From Thermoplasmata archaeon (GTDB taxonomy: Archaea; Thermoplasmatota; Thermoplasmata; Lutacidiplasmatales; UBA184), in contig JAKAPG010000026.1 of NCBI GenBank assembly GCA_021823085.1, forward strand, positions 1-12,597: a stretch of 12,597 bases of DNA, in the 5' to 3' direction. Under the pieces are notes generated by a model. It was not told the DNA's origin. It saw only the letters and a program-made list of their open reading frames with translations, and made no database searches. This document shows, piece after piece, positions 5,549-12,597 of the stretch (position 1 is its first letter; each line of letters begins with the position of its first letter). The translations under genes and the position numbers were made by a program.

Positions 5549-6898
5549 CTACGGACCCGGCTCGGAGACGCGGACCGGGGCGCCTTCGCTCTCGTTGTTG
5601 ATCTGCGACCTTGGGGGCGCGTCCCCCGGCGCGTAGAACAGGAAAACGCCTACCGTGAACGCGACCGCGGAGAAGAGGATGCACAGGAATGTCGCGTCGA
5701 GGAACCCCGGGATGACGAGCCCGGCGGAGAGCGGGAGCGTCGCGACGATCGCAGCGGAGAGCCCTCGAGAGATGTTGAACGCCGCGATCGAGTGGTCGGA
5801 ACGCCTCTCCTTGGGATCGTTCGAGAAGTAGTCCGACAGGAGCGGGGTGGCGGCGTATCGGATCGCGAGGATCACGAACACCGCAGCGACCGCTACCCCG
5901 ATGATGAGCGGCGTGACGCTGCCGAACTCGAAGAGAAGGCCGATCGACACGAAGAAGAAGGCCCCGGCGAAGAACGAGACCTCCCGCTGCACCTGCCGGA
6001 TGTGCCGGACGTCCACGTCCGTCACCGATAAGCGAAGGAAACGACGGAACCGGTACCAGGACCAGCTGGATGTCTCCCACGGTCGCTCGAGCCGGGCGAG
6101 CGGATCGAAGTGAAGGTGGCGGCGATTGCCGATCAGCAGGCCAAAAACGAAGATCGTGATGGCCGCGCTCATGCCGACGTAGTCGGCGATCGCGTACGTG
6201 GCGATCACCATCGTGATCGTGAGGGTCCAGGAATAGGTCCGGGCGATCGAGCCCAGGCGGTCGAGCACCCAGAGCCATACGATCGCCGCCGCGCCGCCGA
6301 CGGCGATCGAGCCCACGATGGTGAGCGTGAGTTCCCCGGCGATGTGCACGGTCGAGAAGTCTCCCGACACGAGCAGTTCCAGGATGATGAGAGGCGGAAC
6401 CAACTCCAGGAGGTCGCTGACGACGGATTCGAACAACAGCGTCGTGCCCAGCGTTTCGGGCATCCGGGCGACGCGCACCAGCACCGGCACCGATACGCTG
6501 CTGGGTCCGGAGAGCCCGAAGCCAAAAATGAAGGCGATGGGAAGGCTCCAGCCGAACGTCGACCAGGCGAGCAGGGCGAGCGCGACCGCGGTCGAGGTCT
6601 GGACGAGGAACAGGAACACGAGCGCCCGGCCGAGGACACGGTAGAGCCGGTCGAACTGGATGTCGAGTCCTACGTGGAAGAGGATGAACGCAATGGTCAG
6701 GGCGCTGAGAAAGGGGAGGAGGGTGTTCAACAACGGGATCGTGCCCGCCGGTAGAACGTGGAAGTAGAGCAGGGCGATCCCGACGAGCATCAGCGGAAGT
6801 ATGCTGGTCACGCGAAGCCGGTCGAACAGCGCATCGAGGACGAATCCGAGAACTGCCAGGCCTGCGATGAGGAGGAAGACGAGGTCCGGCGAGATCAT
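5549..6898 (-). CDS. Cation:proton antiporter (CPA family)
   Basis: This 449-residue membrane protein has about a dozen hydrophobic helices, starting at residue 5, and a short hydrophilic C-terminal tail. Family marks include HVGLDIQFDRLYRVLGRA (75-92), the ion-path region GFGLSGPSSVSVPVLVRVA (126-144) followed by FESVVSDLLELVPP (156-169), and NISRGLSAAIVATLP (375-389), which matches the RG motif of late helices in Na+/H+ exchangers. Residues S161-D162 sit where CPA1 proteins usually have Asn-Asp, and SGP replaces the common TDP, so the binding-site aspartate is kept but its partner is altered. No regulatory TrkA-N or CBS domain follows. Exchange of Na+ or K+ for protons across the cytoplasmic membrane is the likely role; ion and stoichiometry are not determinable. 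The gene has its own promoter within an inverted repeat. Confidence 0.9.
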   Translation of the reverse strand: MISPDLVFLLIAGLAVLGFVLDALFDRLRVTSILPLMLVGIALLYFHVLPAGTIPLLNTLLPFLSALTIAFILFHVGLDIQFDRLYRVLGRALVFLFLVQTSTAVALALLAWSTFGWSLPIAFIFGFGLSGPSSVSVPVLVRVARMPETLGTTLLFESVVSDLLELVPPLIILELLVSGDFSTVHIAGELTLTIVGSIAVGGAAAIVWLWVLDRLGSIARTYSWTLTITMVIATYAIADYVGMSAAITIFVFGLLIGNRRHLHFDPLARLERPWETSSWSWYRFRRFLRLSVTDVDVRHIRQVQREVSFFAGAFFFVSIGLLFEFGSVTPLIIGVAVAAVFVILAIRYAATPLLSDYFSNDPKERRSDHSIAAFNISRGLSAAIVATLPLSAGLVIPGFLDATFLCILFSAVAFTVGVFLFYAPGDAPPRSQINNESEGAPVRVSEPGP

Positions 6899-6915
6899 GC
6901 CCGCGGACCGAACGA

Positions 6916-6943
6916 CCTATCGTAGAAAAATCGTGGCGATAGG
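6916..6943 (-). promoter_or_regulatory. Antiporter promoter inside a perfect inverted repeat
   Basis: Seven-base arms CCTATCG (6916-6922) and CGATAGG (6937-6943) are exact reverse complements with a 14-base spacer, so the arm starts are 21 bases (two helical turns) apart. The spacer contains the AT-rich patch read on the minus strand as ATTTTTCTA, centred 26-27 bases before the ATG at 6898, where a leaderless archaeal TATA box belongs. A dimeric repressor or activator bound to the arms would cover the TATA box. The promoter call is fair; operator function is inference. Confidence 0.55.
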
Positions 6944-7060
6944 GCCGTCTACGGTCGGAACGAGGCCGGGATTGCGAATCGCGTGAGGATGGGAGGTGCA
7001 TGCGGCTTCGGATGAACCGCGCTCACGGTGGGCGCGAAACTGTCGCCGAGTCCGTCACGG

Positions 7061-8680
7061 TCATCGATCTCTCTTCCTTCGAGAGTGCCCGGGCCATCGC
7101 CGCAAGAAGATCCATGCGGCCGCGACGGTCGCGACGAACGCGAAGGCCAGGAGCCAAAGGACCGCGCTCGCGTACCACGGTACATTCGGGGTTCCCGGGA
7201 TCGTGTACAACCCGGCGCCGAGGCTCCGCAGGGTGATCGCGGAGGAACCGGTGAGGCTGTAGTTCAGCGACGGGAGGGGGAGCTGGAACGGCTGGGGGAA
7301 CAGCGGGGCGAGATCGACCCCGGAGGGGGGAGGGAACGGGATCGAGCGGGGCACCGGGAACCCGCGGGTGGCTGATAGCGGAAACGGAGCCCGAGGAGAC
7401 TGGGCGAAGTCGAACAGGTCGAGCGGAAGGTTCGAGTCGGCGACGAACCCGTTCAGCGCCGGAAGGCCCCAGTTGTAGTCGAGGAAGGCGATCCAAGAGG
7501 CGTGGTTCAGGACGGTGTGAGAGACGTAGTCCTCCTTGGAGTAGGGAGAGATGACGATCAGTGGAACCCGTTCGCCGAGGACCCCGCCGTCGAGGTACGG
7601 GGGCGCGACGTGATCGTAGTACTCCCCGCCCTCGTCGTAGGTCACCACGATGGCCGTCGAGTTCCAGTCCTTACCGGTCATGACCTCGTTGACCATGTAG
7701 AGCATCCACATCTCGCCGGCGAGAACGCTCCCCGGCGGATGCTGGCTGTAGGTGGTCGCAGGTAGGCCGCCAAAGAGCGGGAGGACCCAGGAGAGCGTGG
7801 GAAGCGTCCCGTTCTGGGACTCGCTCTCGAACTGGGCGTACGACTGTACCGACGGCGAGTTGGAGGGTAGGTCGGAGAGGTACCCCAGGATGCCCGTGCC
7901 ACCCGAGGGATCGTCGAGGTAGTATCCCGACGTGAGGCCGTAGTGAGCGAGTTCGGCGAAGATCGTTCGATCGTACGGCACGAAGGGCGGGGGACCGTAG
8001 TCGTTCGTGACGGGAGAGTACCCCGCGATGGCGATGAGCCGGTTGGGATTGGTCTCGGTGAGTGCGCTCGCGAAGTAGTTGTCGCCCAGCGCGTACTCCT
8101 GGGCGAGGACCCATTCGGGAGCCATCTGGTGGATCGAGTAGGTGTTCAGTGCCGCGACGCCGGAGCCCCCTGGCAGCAACCAACCGTTCATCCCGCCCCG
8201 GTTCCAGTCGACGTGGCTCGGGGCGTATCCCTCGACCGGGTCCGCCGTGTAGAAGGTTCCGTTGGGCACGACCTGGATCCGATCCGTAGGACACGGTCGT
8301 CCCTGCGGGTAGAGCCCGGGACACGTGAACTCTGGGGAAGCGTTGCCAAGGTTGTTCGGAATCGTGACGTGGGGAGCCAAGGTCCCGTTCTCCAGGGCCG
8401 GATACAGACCGAAGGCGACGTCAAAGGCGTTGTTCTCCATCATCAAAATCACCACGTGCTGGATCGGAGTTCGGTTCACGGAGGGCTGGAGGGGGCCGCT
8501 GGCACCGCTGCGGAGGCCGTTCGGGATGGCGGTACCGAAAGCCCCGCTGGGAACGAGCAGGAGGGCGATGATTGCGACTCCCACGACGTAGAGGGCGCGA
8601 ACGTGGGCAGGCGACCGGGTTCCTCGAAACGGACCGGGCCCGGTGTCGCGGGAACGTGCGGCGTTCCGTCGGGGTCGCAT
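7061..8680 (-). CDS. Membrane-anchored phosphoesterase (phospholipase C/acid phosphatase family)
   Basis: The 539-residue protein belongs to the alkaline-phosphatase-like phosphoesterase family that includes bacterial phospholipase C and AcpA. Motifs in order: HVVILMMENNAFDVAFG (75-91), NPNRLIAIAG (211-220), WNSTAIVVTYDEGGEYYDHVAPP (339-361), and RVPLIVISPY with HTVLNHASWIAFLDYNWGLP (371-407). These hold the expected Glu-Asn, Asp-Glu and Asp-His metal/phosphate ligands. An N-terminal basic region and the helix ALYVVGVAIIALLLV (29-43) form a signal peptide or anchor. A second helix near 503-526 is followed by an Arg/Lys-rich tail, so the catalytic domain faces outward and the tail faces the cytoplasm. 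A proline-rich stretch (440-470) acts as a likely stalk. ATG 8680 was chosen because the signal helix and a TATA-like box 27 bases upstream fit it; the open frame extends to 9295 but that part shows no domain. The substrate is unknown. Confidence 0.92.
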   Translation of the reverse strand: MRPRRNAARSRDTGPGPFRGTRSPAHVRALYVVGVAIIALLLVPSGAFGTAIPNGLRSGASGPLQPSVNRTPIQHVVILMMENNAFDVAFGLYPALENGTLAPHVTIPNNLGNASPEFTCPGLYPQGRPCPTDRIQVVPNGTFYTADPVEGYAPSHVDWNRGGMNGWLLPGGSGVAALNTYSIHQMAPEWVLAQEYALGDNYFASALTETNPNRLIAIAGYSPVTNDYGPPPFVPYDRTIFAELAHYGLTSGYYLDDPSGGTGILGYLSDLPSNSPSVQSYAQFESESQNGTLPTLSWVLPLFGGLPATTYSQHPPGSVLAGEMWMLYMVNEVMTGKDWNSTAIVVTYDEGGEYYDHVAPPYLDGGVLGERVPLIVISPYSKEDYVSHTVLNHASWIAFLDYNWGLPALNGFVADSNLPLDLFDFAQSPRAPFPLSATRGFPVPRSIPFPPPSGVDLAPLFPQPFQLPLPSLNYSLTGSSAITLRSLGAGLYTIPGTPNVPWYASAVLWLLAFAFVATVAAAWIFLRRWPGHSRRKRDR

Positions 8681-9374
8681 CGATCGAGAACAGACGCGAC
8701 CTCTCTTAATCGCACGTCGCCTACCAACATCGTCAACGGAGTCCCAGACTCGAACAACGTGGCGGGGGTCCGGGTCCGCGCGAGTTCCAACGCAGGTTTC
8801 GCTGTTGCGCGGACGTTCGGTTGCAAGGCGGCCGAAATCGACGTCCCCGCCCCCGGTCGATTGCGGGAAGTCCCCGACGGATTCCGCGTTCGGCAAGGGC
8901 GACGTTGTACCGTGCTGTCCACCGATCGATGGGGGCCCAGCGTCGGTTCCCTTGCACGGGGGTTGGCGGGCGAAACGTCCCACCGCCGATGGGAGATCGG
9001 AGGCGAGAGCCCGGAGCTTGCGTGAAACCCCCGGAAGGAGGGGGAAGCGACCCGAGGCTCGGCGGGGGTACCCGCGGTTGTTCGACGGGTTCCAGTCTAC
9101 GACGACGGACTGAGCAAAGTCGCCGAGCTCGGAGTTCATGAAGCTCACGCTTGCAGCTCGGTCCGGGCCGCTCGGGCCGGTTCCCGCAGGGGTCGCCGAT
9201 ACGCCGGCCGTGCCCTCGTAGAGTGGGGCCAGCCCCGCCGCTACGCAAGATCGGCCCGTCCGTTCCTCCTCCGCAGCATTGGGGACCGGCTCCACATCCC
9301 TTGGCGTCGGGCATGCGAAAGTGGGGTTTTGTTCCGGAACCGATCGATTCCCTCCGACCCCGGAAGTCTACGAC
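8681..9374. other. About 700 bases with no supported gene
   Basis: This stretch separates ftsZ from the phosphoesterase gene. Several frames stay open on both strands, as expected in GC-rich DNA, but none shows a family motif or a credible signal sequence. The minus-strand frame is continuous with the phosphoesterase. Near the ftsZ end are AAGTC-TAC-GACTT (9364-9376, over the ftsZ stop), TTCCGGAA (9332-9339), the near-palindrome GGAACCGATCGATTCC (9336-9351), and a run of four T on the plus strand (9327-9330). They may be termination or regulatory structure. Confidence 0.4.
8704..8711 (-). promoter_or_regulatory. Predicted TATA box of the phosphoesterase gene
   Basis: Read on the minus strand the site is GATTAAGA, centred 27-28 bases before ATG 8680. 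It is the only AT-rich patch in this part of the intergenic stretch, and it supports both a leaderless transcript and the chosen start. Confidence 0.5.
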
Positions 9375-11282
9375 TTACGAGGAATCCGTCGCGCTACCGG
9401 AGGCTCTACCTCGCCGGAATCGCTTCCGAGCCGAGCGGAACCAAGTGTGGCGGATGCGGTAAAAGAGAGGGGGGGGCGGTTCATGGTTGTCGGACGGGGA
9501 GGGGGCGGGCACGCCAGCCGGCACGGCGTCGGCGGTCGGCAGGCTCGCTCCGGATGGCGAGGGCTCTCCGAAGAGTCCCGTCCCTCGAACGCCGGTGACC
9601 ACGAGCAATACCCGGAGGCTGGGATCGCCGCCGGCCGGCGGATGGCCATCGATCGAGCAACCCCAGATGATGCGGGCCCCGTGCGAGATCTTCGCTGCGA
9701 CCAGCGCTGCGACCCGCTCGGCCTCCGAGACCGTCATCGTCGGGTCCCCGATCACATGGACCAGCGCACCGGTCGCTTGGGCGACGTCGACCGTACCCAA
9801 GAGCGGAGAGGTCAACGCCGAGGTAACGGCGTCCATCGCCCGGTCCTCCCCGGGACCGCTCTGGCCGAGACCGATGAGCGCGACGCCGCCATGGCGCATG
9901 ATCGTGAGGAGGTCGGCGAAGTCGAGATTCACGAGCCCGGGCTTCGTGATGGTCTCGGTGATGCCTTTGATCGCGCCCGTGAGCAGCCCATCGGCCGAGC
10001 GGAAGGCATCCATTAACGCCATCCGGGGGGCGAGCGCGAGGAGACGGTCGTTCTCGACGACCACGGTGGTATCGCAGATACGCCGGAGCTGCGCGAGGCC
10101 CTCGAGCGCGGCCTCCCGACGGAGAATCCCTTCGCTCGAGAACGGTAGCGTAACGACGCCGAGAGTGAGCGCGCCGCCCTCCTTCGCGACGCGCGCGACC
10201 AGGGGCGCGCTCCCGGTTCCGGTGCCGCCCCCGAGCCCGGCGGTGATGAACGCGATCTGGGCTCCGGCGAGGAACTGACGGATCTCCGCCTCGCTCTCCT
10301 GAGCTGCGGCGAGACCGATTTCGGGGCGAGCCCCGGCGCCACGGCCCTTCGTCACCTCGCGTCCGAGGAGGATCTTCCGTTGGGCCCGAATCCGTGCCAA
10401 GTGCGGGGCGTCGGTGTTGGCCGCGCAGAGATCGGCCCCCCCAACTCCTTCCTCGACACAGCGGTCGATCGTGTTCGAGCCTCCGCCTCCGCACCCCACG
10501 ACGGCGATCCGCACCTTGGTCGCCGCCGCCAATTGGGCGATGTCCTCATCATCCGGGCAGCTGGGGGGATAGGGTGAGGCGGAAGGCCGACCTTCCGGGG
10601 AACGCCCGGAGGCAGCGACGTCGGCGAAGTTCCTTGCCGGTGTCGGCGTCCGAAATGCCGGTGGCGCCGGGACCGTTGCTGGGGCGGTATCGTCGGATCG
10701 CGCGGGCTCGTCGCTCGGCGGACGATCCTCGATCCCCATCGATGGGACTTCGGATCCCAAAGTCGGCTCCGATACGGAGGATCTCTCGGAGGGGATTGTG
10801 ATGGGAGCGGCGGACGGGGCCGCACTGGGTAGAGCGTCCCGGGCGGGGCTGGCGGTCTCGAGCGGGGTCGATGGGGTCTCTTTCGATCGCGTCTCCTCGA
10901 AGTTGGCGTCGACACCCCGGGGCTCAAGGTCCGTTGGGACGGAGGGTTCGCGCGGTATCTCGTCCGACTTCACCGAGCCCGGGGACTCGACTCTCTCGGG
11001 GGTCGAGGGAATACCCGCGGGAAGGTTGTCCGTGCCGTTCGTGAGCGGGGGTTGTAGCCCGAGTTCACGGGAGCGGCGACCCCGTGGCGCGCGTTTCGGA
11101 GCGGGCACCCGGTCCTTCGACTTCGATGAAGAGGGCAACTTGCGCAAGCGCTCGACGGGGACCTCGGGCGCACGTGAGGAACGGGTTCGTCGTCGACGGG
11201 CGGACCTAGACGTGGGATGCGCTCGAATCGACCGGGGCCGCCGCGTGAGGCGATTGGGAGAAGAGCGGTTCGAGCGCGGCAT
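9375..11282 (-). CDS. ftsZ: Cell-division GTPase FtsZ with very long N-terminal extension
   Basis: FtsZ polymerises with GTP into the mid-cell division ring. From ATG 11282 the product is 635 residues against about 350-400 for usual archaeal FtsZ. The GTPase core starts near 244: GCGGGGSNTI (263-272), NTDA (289-292), VTKGRGAGARPEIG (310-323), tubulin signature GLGGGTGTGSAPLVA (349-363), and synergy loop NLDFADLL (452-459) supplying the catalytic Asp. The core ends about 545, followed by a Pro-rich linker and a basic tail (RSARKRFRRGR). Residues 1-75 are Arg-rich and 80-240 rich in Pro, Ser, Glu and Asp, probably disordered. The start is insecure: the best-placed TATA box points to another ATG at 11286 in a different frame that stops after 26 codons. 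Later starts, such as ATG codon 182, remain possible. The C-terminal tail follows a run of nine C (minus strand) that could hide an indel. Confidence 0.95.
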   Translation of the reverse strand: MPRSNRSSPNRLTRRPRSIRAHPTSRSARRRRTRSSRAPEVPVERLRKLPSSSKSKDRVPAPKRAPRGRRSRELGLQPPLTNGTDNLPAGIPSTPERVESPGSVKSDEIPREPSVPTDLEPRGVDANFEETRSKETPSTPLETASPARDALPSAAPSAAPITIPSERSSVSEPTLGSEVPSMGIEDRPPSDEPARSDDTAPATVPAPPAFRTPTPARNFADVAASGRSPEGRPSASPYPPSCPDDEDIAQLAAATKVRIAVVGCGGGGSNTIDRCVEEGVGGADLCAANTDAPHLARIRAQRKILLGREVTKGRGAGARPEIGLAAAQESEAEIRQFLAGAQIAFITAGLGGGTGTGSAPLVARVAKEGGALTLGVVTLPFSSEGILRREAALEGLAQLRRICDTTVVVENDRLLALAPRMALMDAFRSADGLLTGAIKGITETITKPGLVNLDFADLLTIMRHGGVALIGLGQSGPGEDRAMDAVTSALTSPLLGTVDVAQATGALVHVIGDPTMTVSEAERVAALVAAKISHGARIIWGCSIDGHPPAGGDPSLRVLLVVTGVRGTGLFGEPSPSGASLPTADAVPAGVPAPSPSDNHEPPPPLFYRIRHTWFRSARKRFRRGRASGSATDSS

Positions 11283-11286
11283 CCAT
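11206..11286 (-). CDS. 26-codon ORF overlapping the ftsZ start
   Basis: ATG 11286 opens a short frame (MDAALEPLFSQSPHAAAP, then VDSSASHV) ending at TAG 11206-11208. It overlaps the putative ftsZ start in the neighbouring frame. Its ATG lies about 26 bases after the TATA-like box, better placed than the ftsZ-frame ATG 11282. It may be an upstream regulatory ORF, the true ftsZ N-terminus separated by a one-base shift, or chance. Third-position GC is about equal in the two frames, so it does not decide. Confidence 0.3.
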   Translation of the reverse strand: MDAALEPLFSQSPHAAAPVDSSASHV

Positions 11287-11307
11287 ACGAGAGTGCGCAG
11301 GCGACCG

Positions 11308-11315
11308 TGTATGAA
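11308..11315 (-). promoter_or_regulatory. Predicted TATA box of ftsZ
   Basis: Read on the minus strand the site is TTCATACA, in the 125-base gap after the reductase stop at 11408. It is centred 25-26 bases before ATG 11286 and 29-30 bases before ATG 11282. It suggests ftsZ has its own leaderless promoter although the upstream gene is on the same strand. Confidence 0.5.
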
Positions 11316-11407
11316 CTTTGGTTTCCACGTGCACGAGGGGGTGGATGGAGGGGGTTTCCGTTTGCAAATGTCGGGTCTTGGAGCCGTGCCGAACGATCGC
11401 TCCCTCG

Positions 11408-12597
11408 CTAGGCGGGGCCGTGCAGGGGATGGTGTTCGCAAGGGGTGAGGTTGAGGATCGCCCGCTCGACCACCTCGCTGAGCGCCGGATGGATGTGCAT
11501 CCCGTCCAGGATGGGTCGAACGTTGCGCCCCGGGGTGTAGAGCAGGTTCACGATCTCCTGCAGCAATATCGACGCTTGGGGCCCGACGATGTGCGCGCCG
11601 AGAATCTCTAGGCCCGCCGAGCGCACGACGACCTTGACGAGGCCCTCGGTGACTCCGAGCGCGTCGCCCTTGGCGGTGTCTTTGAACTCCCATCGACCGA
11701 TCCGGAGGGCCTCGGAGCCGTATCGATCGACCGCCTCGGCCTCGGTCAGTCCGACCGAGGCGACCTCGGGCTCCGTGAACACCGCGTGCGGGACCGCACG
11801 GTAGTCGACCGCGATCCGTTGGCCGCGAGCGATCGCGCTGTGGATGACTTTCGCATCGTAGTTGGCCTTGTGCTTGAATGGGTACACCCCCGTTGCGTCG
11901 CCCAAGGCCCAGACCCCCGGTTGGGTCGTCTCGAGGTACTCATTCACCTCGATCCAGCCGGACGCGTTGACCTCGACTCCGCCTCGCTCCGGGTGGAGGA
12001 GCCGGCTCGTGGGTCCCCGGCCGATCGCGACCAGGATCTCGTCTGCCTCGACTCGCTCCTCCCCGCCGCGGGGGCCTGCAGGGAGATGGACGAATTTGGT
12101 ACCCTGCGCGCCCCGCTCCACGCGATCGGGCGCTCGACCGAGAATGAATCGCACGCGCCGCCCCAAGTCCCGCGTCACGAGCTCGGAGATCTCCGGATCC
12201 TCTTGCGGCAGGAATCGCGGGTTTCGACCGATAATCGTCGTTTGAGATCCCATCGCGGAGAAGAAGTGCGCGAACTCCGCGGCAATGTAGCCGCCGCCGA
12301 GGATCGCGAGCCGGGAGGGTCGCTCCTCGAGGTCGAAGACCGTGTCGCTGGTGAGGAAACCGGCCTCCGTGAGCCCGGGGATGGGCGGAATCACCGGTGC
12401 CGAACCGAGGCCGAGGAGGATCTTCCGGGAGCGAAGCGTATCGCCGGTCGTCGTTCGCAGAACGTACGGCTCTACGAACTCGGCCGTGGTTCGATAGTAG
12501 TCGACGTTTGTGGCGTGCTTGTAGGCCTCTTCGATGGAGCGAATCTCGGGATCGATGTGCTGACGGAGGCGGTCCATGACCGCCTTGAAGTCCAGAT
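11408..12597 (-). CDS. Flavoprotein disulfide reductase (dihydrolipoamide dehydrogenase/mycothione-reductase-like), 5' end cut off
   Basis: The frame enters from the right edge (LDFKAV before the first internal Met) and ends at 11408. Counting from the Met at 12577, visible parts are: end of the first FAD domain with LLGLGSAPVIPPIPG (54-68), NAD(P)H-binding ILGGGYIAAEFAHFFSAMGS (92-111), the FAD motif GVWALGDATGVYP (221-233), and the dimer interface with FTEPEVASVGLTEAEA (267-282) and HIHPALSEVVERA (361-373). The last carries the His-Glu pair that activates the redox cysteine. The N-terminal GxGxxG and Cys-x4-Cys are outside the window. Such enzymes move electrons between NAD(P)H and a disulfide substrate in the cytosol. 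The run GYIAAEFAHFFSAMG recalls mycothione reductases more than 2-oxoacid-complex enzymes; the substrate in this archaeon is open. The 125-base gap to ftsZ argues against tight coupling. Confidence 0.92.
   Translation of the reverse strand, partial: LDFKAVMDRLRQHIDPEIRSIEEAYKHATNVDYYRTTAEFVEPYVLRTTTGDTLRSRKILLGLGSAPVIPPIPGLTEAGFLTSDTVFDLEERPSRLAILGGGYIAAEFAHFFSAMGSQTTIIGRNPRFLPQEDPEISELVTRDLGRRVRFILGRAPDRVERGAQGTKFVHLPAGPRGGEERVEADEILVAIGRGPTSRLLHPERGGVEVNASGWIEVNEYLETTQPGVWALGDATGVYPFKHKANYDAKVIHSAIARGQRIAVDYRAVPHAVFTEPEVASVGLTEAEAVDRYGSEALRIGRWEFKDTAKGDALGVTEGLVKVVVRSAGLEILGAHIVGPQASILLQEIVNLLYTPGRNVRPILDGMHIHPALSEVVERAILNLTPCEHHPLHGPA

Noticed and set aside
4895..6031. Plus-strand open frame of 378 codons
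   Set aside because: It is antisense to the antiporter and overlaps the 79-residue zinc protein. The sequence is almost only Arg, Glu, Gly and Asp, typical of a shadow frame.
5313..7001. Minus-strand open frame of 562 codons over the antiporter
   Set aside because: It is in a different frame from the antiporter and is His/Arg/Pro-rich, without hydrophobic helices.
9005..9060. Possible SRP RNA (CCGGAAGG-like tetraloop within CCCCCGGAAGGAGGGGG)
   Set aside because: The flanking symmetric loop with AGCA and the long helix 5/8 arms of archaeal 7S RNA are missing; it is a simple GC hairpin.
8681..9295. In-frame 205-residue N-terminal extension of the phosphoesterase
   Set aside because: It would bury the signal helix inside the protein and shows no domain, while a TATA-like box sits just upstream of the shorter start.
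9070..9480. Plus-strand frame ending in CGGCGK, resembling a transposase zinc knuckle
   Set aside because: There is only one CxxC, no catalytic motif and no inverted terminal repeats, and its end overlaps the ftsZ coding sequence.
1..12597. CRISPR array, insertion sequence or phage region
   Set aside because: No evenly spaced direct repeats, no transposase or phage motifs, and no repeated ends were seen on either strand.

Overview
The window looks like chromosomal DNA of an uncultivated, high-GC archaeon, most likely from the Thermoplasmatota; the lineage is an inference. Four things point to an archaeon: a tRNA-Leu without an encoded CCA, TATA-like boxes lying 19-30 bases before start codons (leaderless-style promoters) in place of bacterial -35/-10 boxes and clear Shine-Dalgarno sites, a Lrp/AsnC regulator beside glutamine synthetase, and an FtsZ with a long added N-terminus. 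I see no transposase, CRISPR array, phage gene or other mobile DNA.

Left part (1-3450): on the minus strand, a YtcJ-like amidohydrolase cut by the left edge follows a type I glutamine synthetase. A Lrp/AsnC regulator diverges from glutamine synthetase across a short shared promoter region. The regulator is followed on the plus strand by an LsrF-like class I aldolase/thiolase, whose apparent promoter overlaps the regulator's stop codon, and then by tRNA-Leu(CAG). The set suggests a nitrogen/amino-acid responsive locus; that link is inferred from position.

Middle part (3451-6900): two gene-poor stretches flank an unrecognised tryptophan-rich 188-residue protein (minus strand). Then come a 79-residue probable zinc protein (plus), a doubtful 50-residue zinc-ribbon ORF ending tail-to-tail with it (minus), and a multi-helix cation:proton antiporter (minus) whose promoter sits inside a perfect inverted repeat.

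Right part (7061-12597), all on the minus strand: a membrane-anchored extracellular phosphoesterase, an apparently gene-free stretch of about 700 bases, ftsZ, and a flavoprotein disulfide reductase (dihydrolipoamide dehydrogenase/mycothione-reductase-like) cut by the right edge. I did not find a convincing new multi-gene system. The best leads are the ftsZ N-terminus and start region, the operator-like repeat at the antiporter promoter, the archaeal LsrF-like enzyme, and the unknown 188-residue protein.
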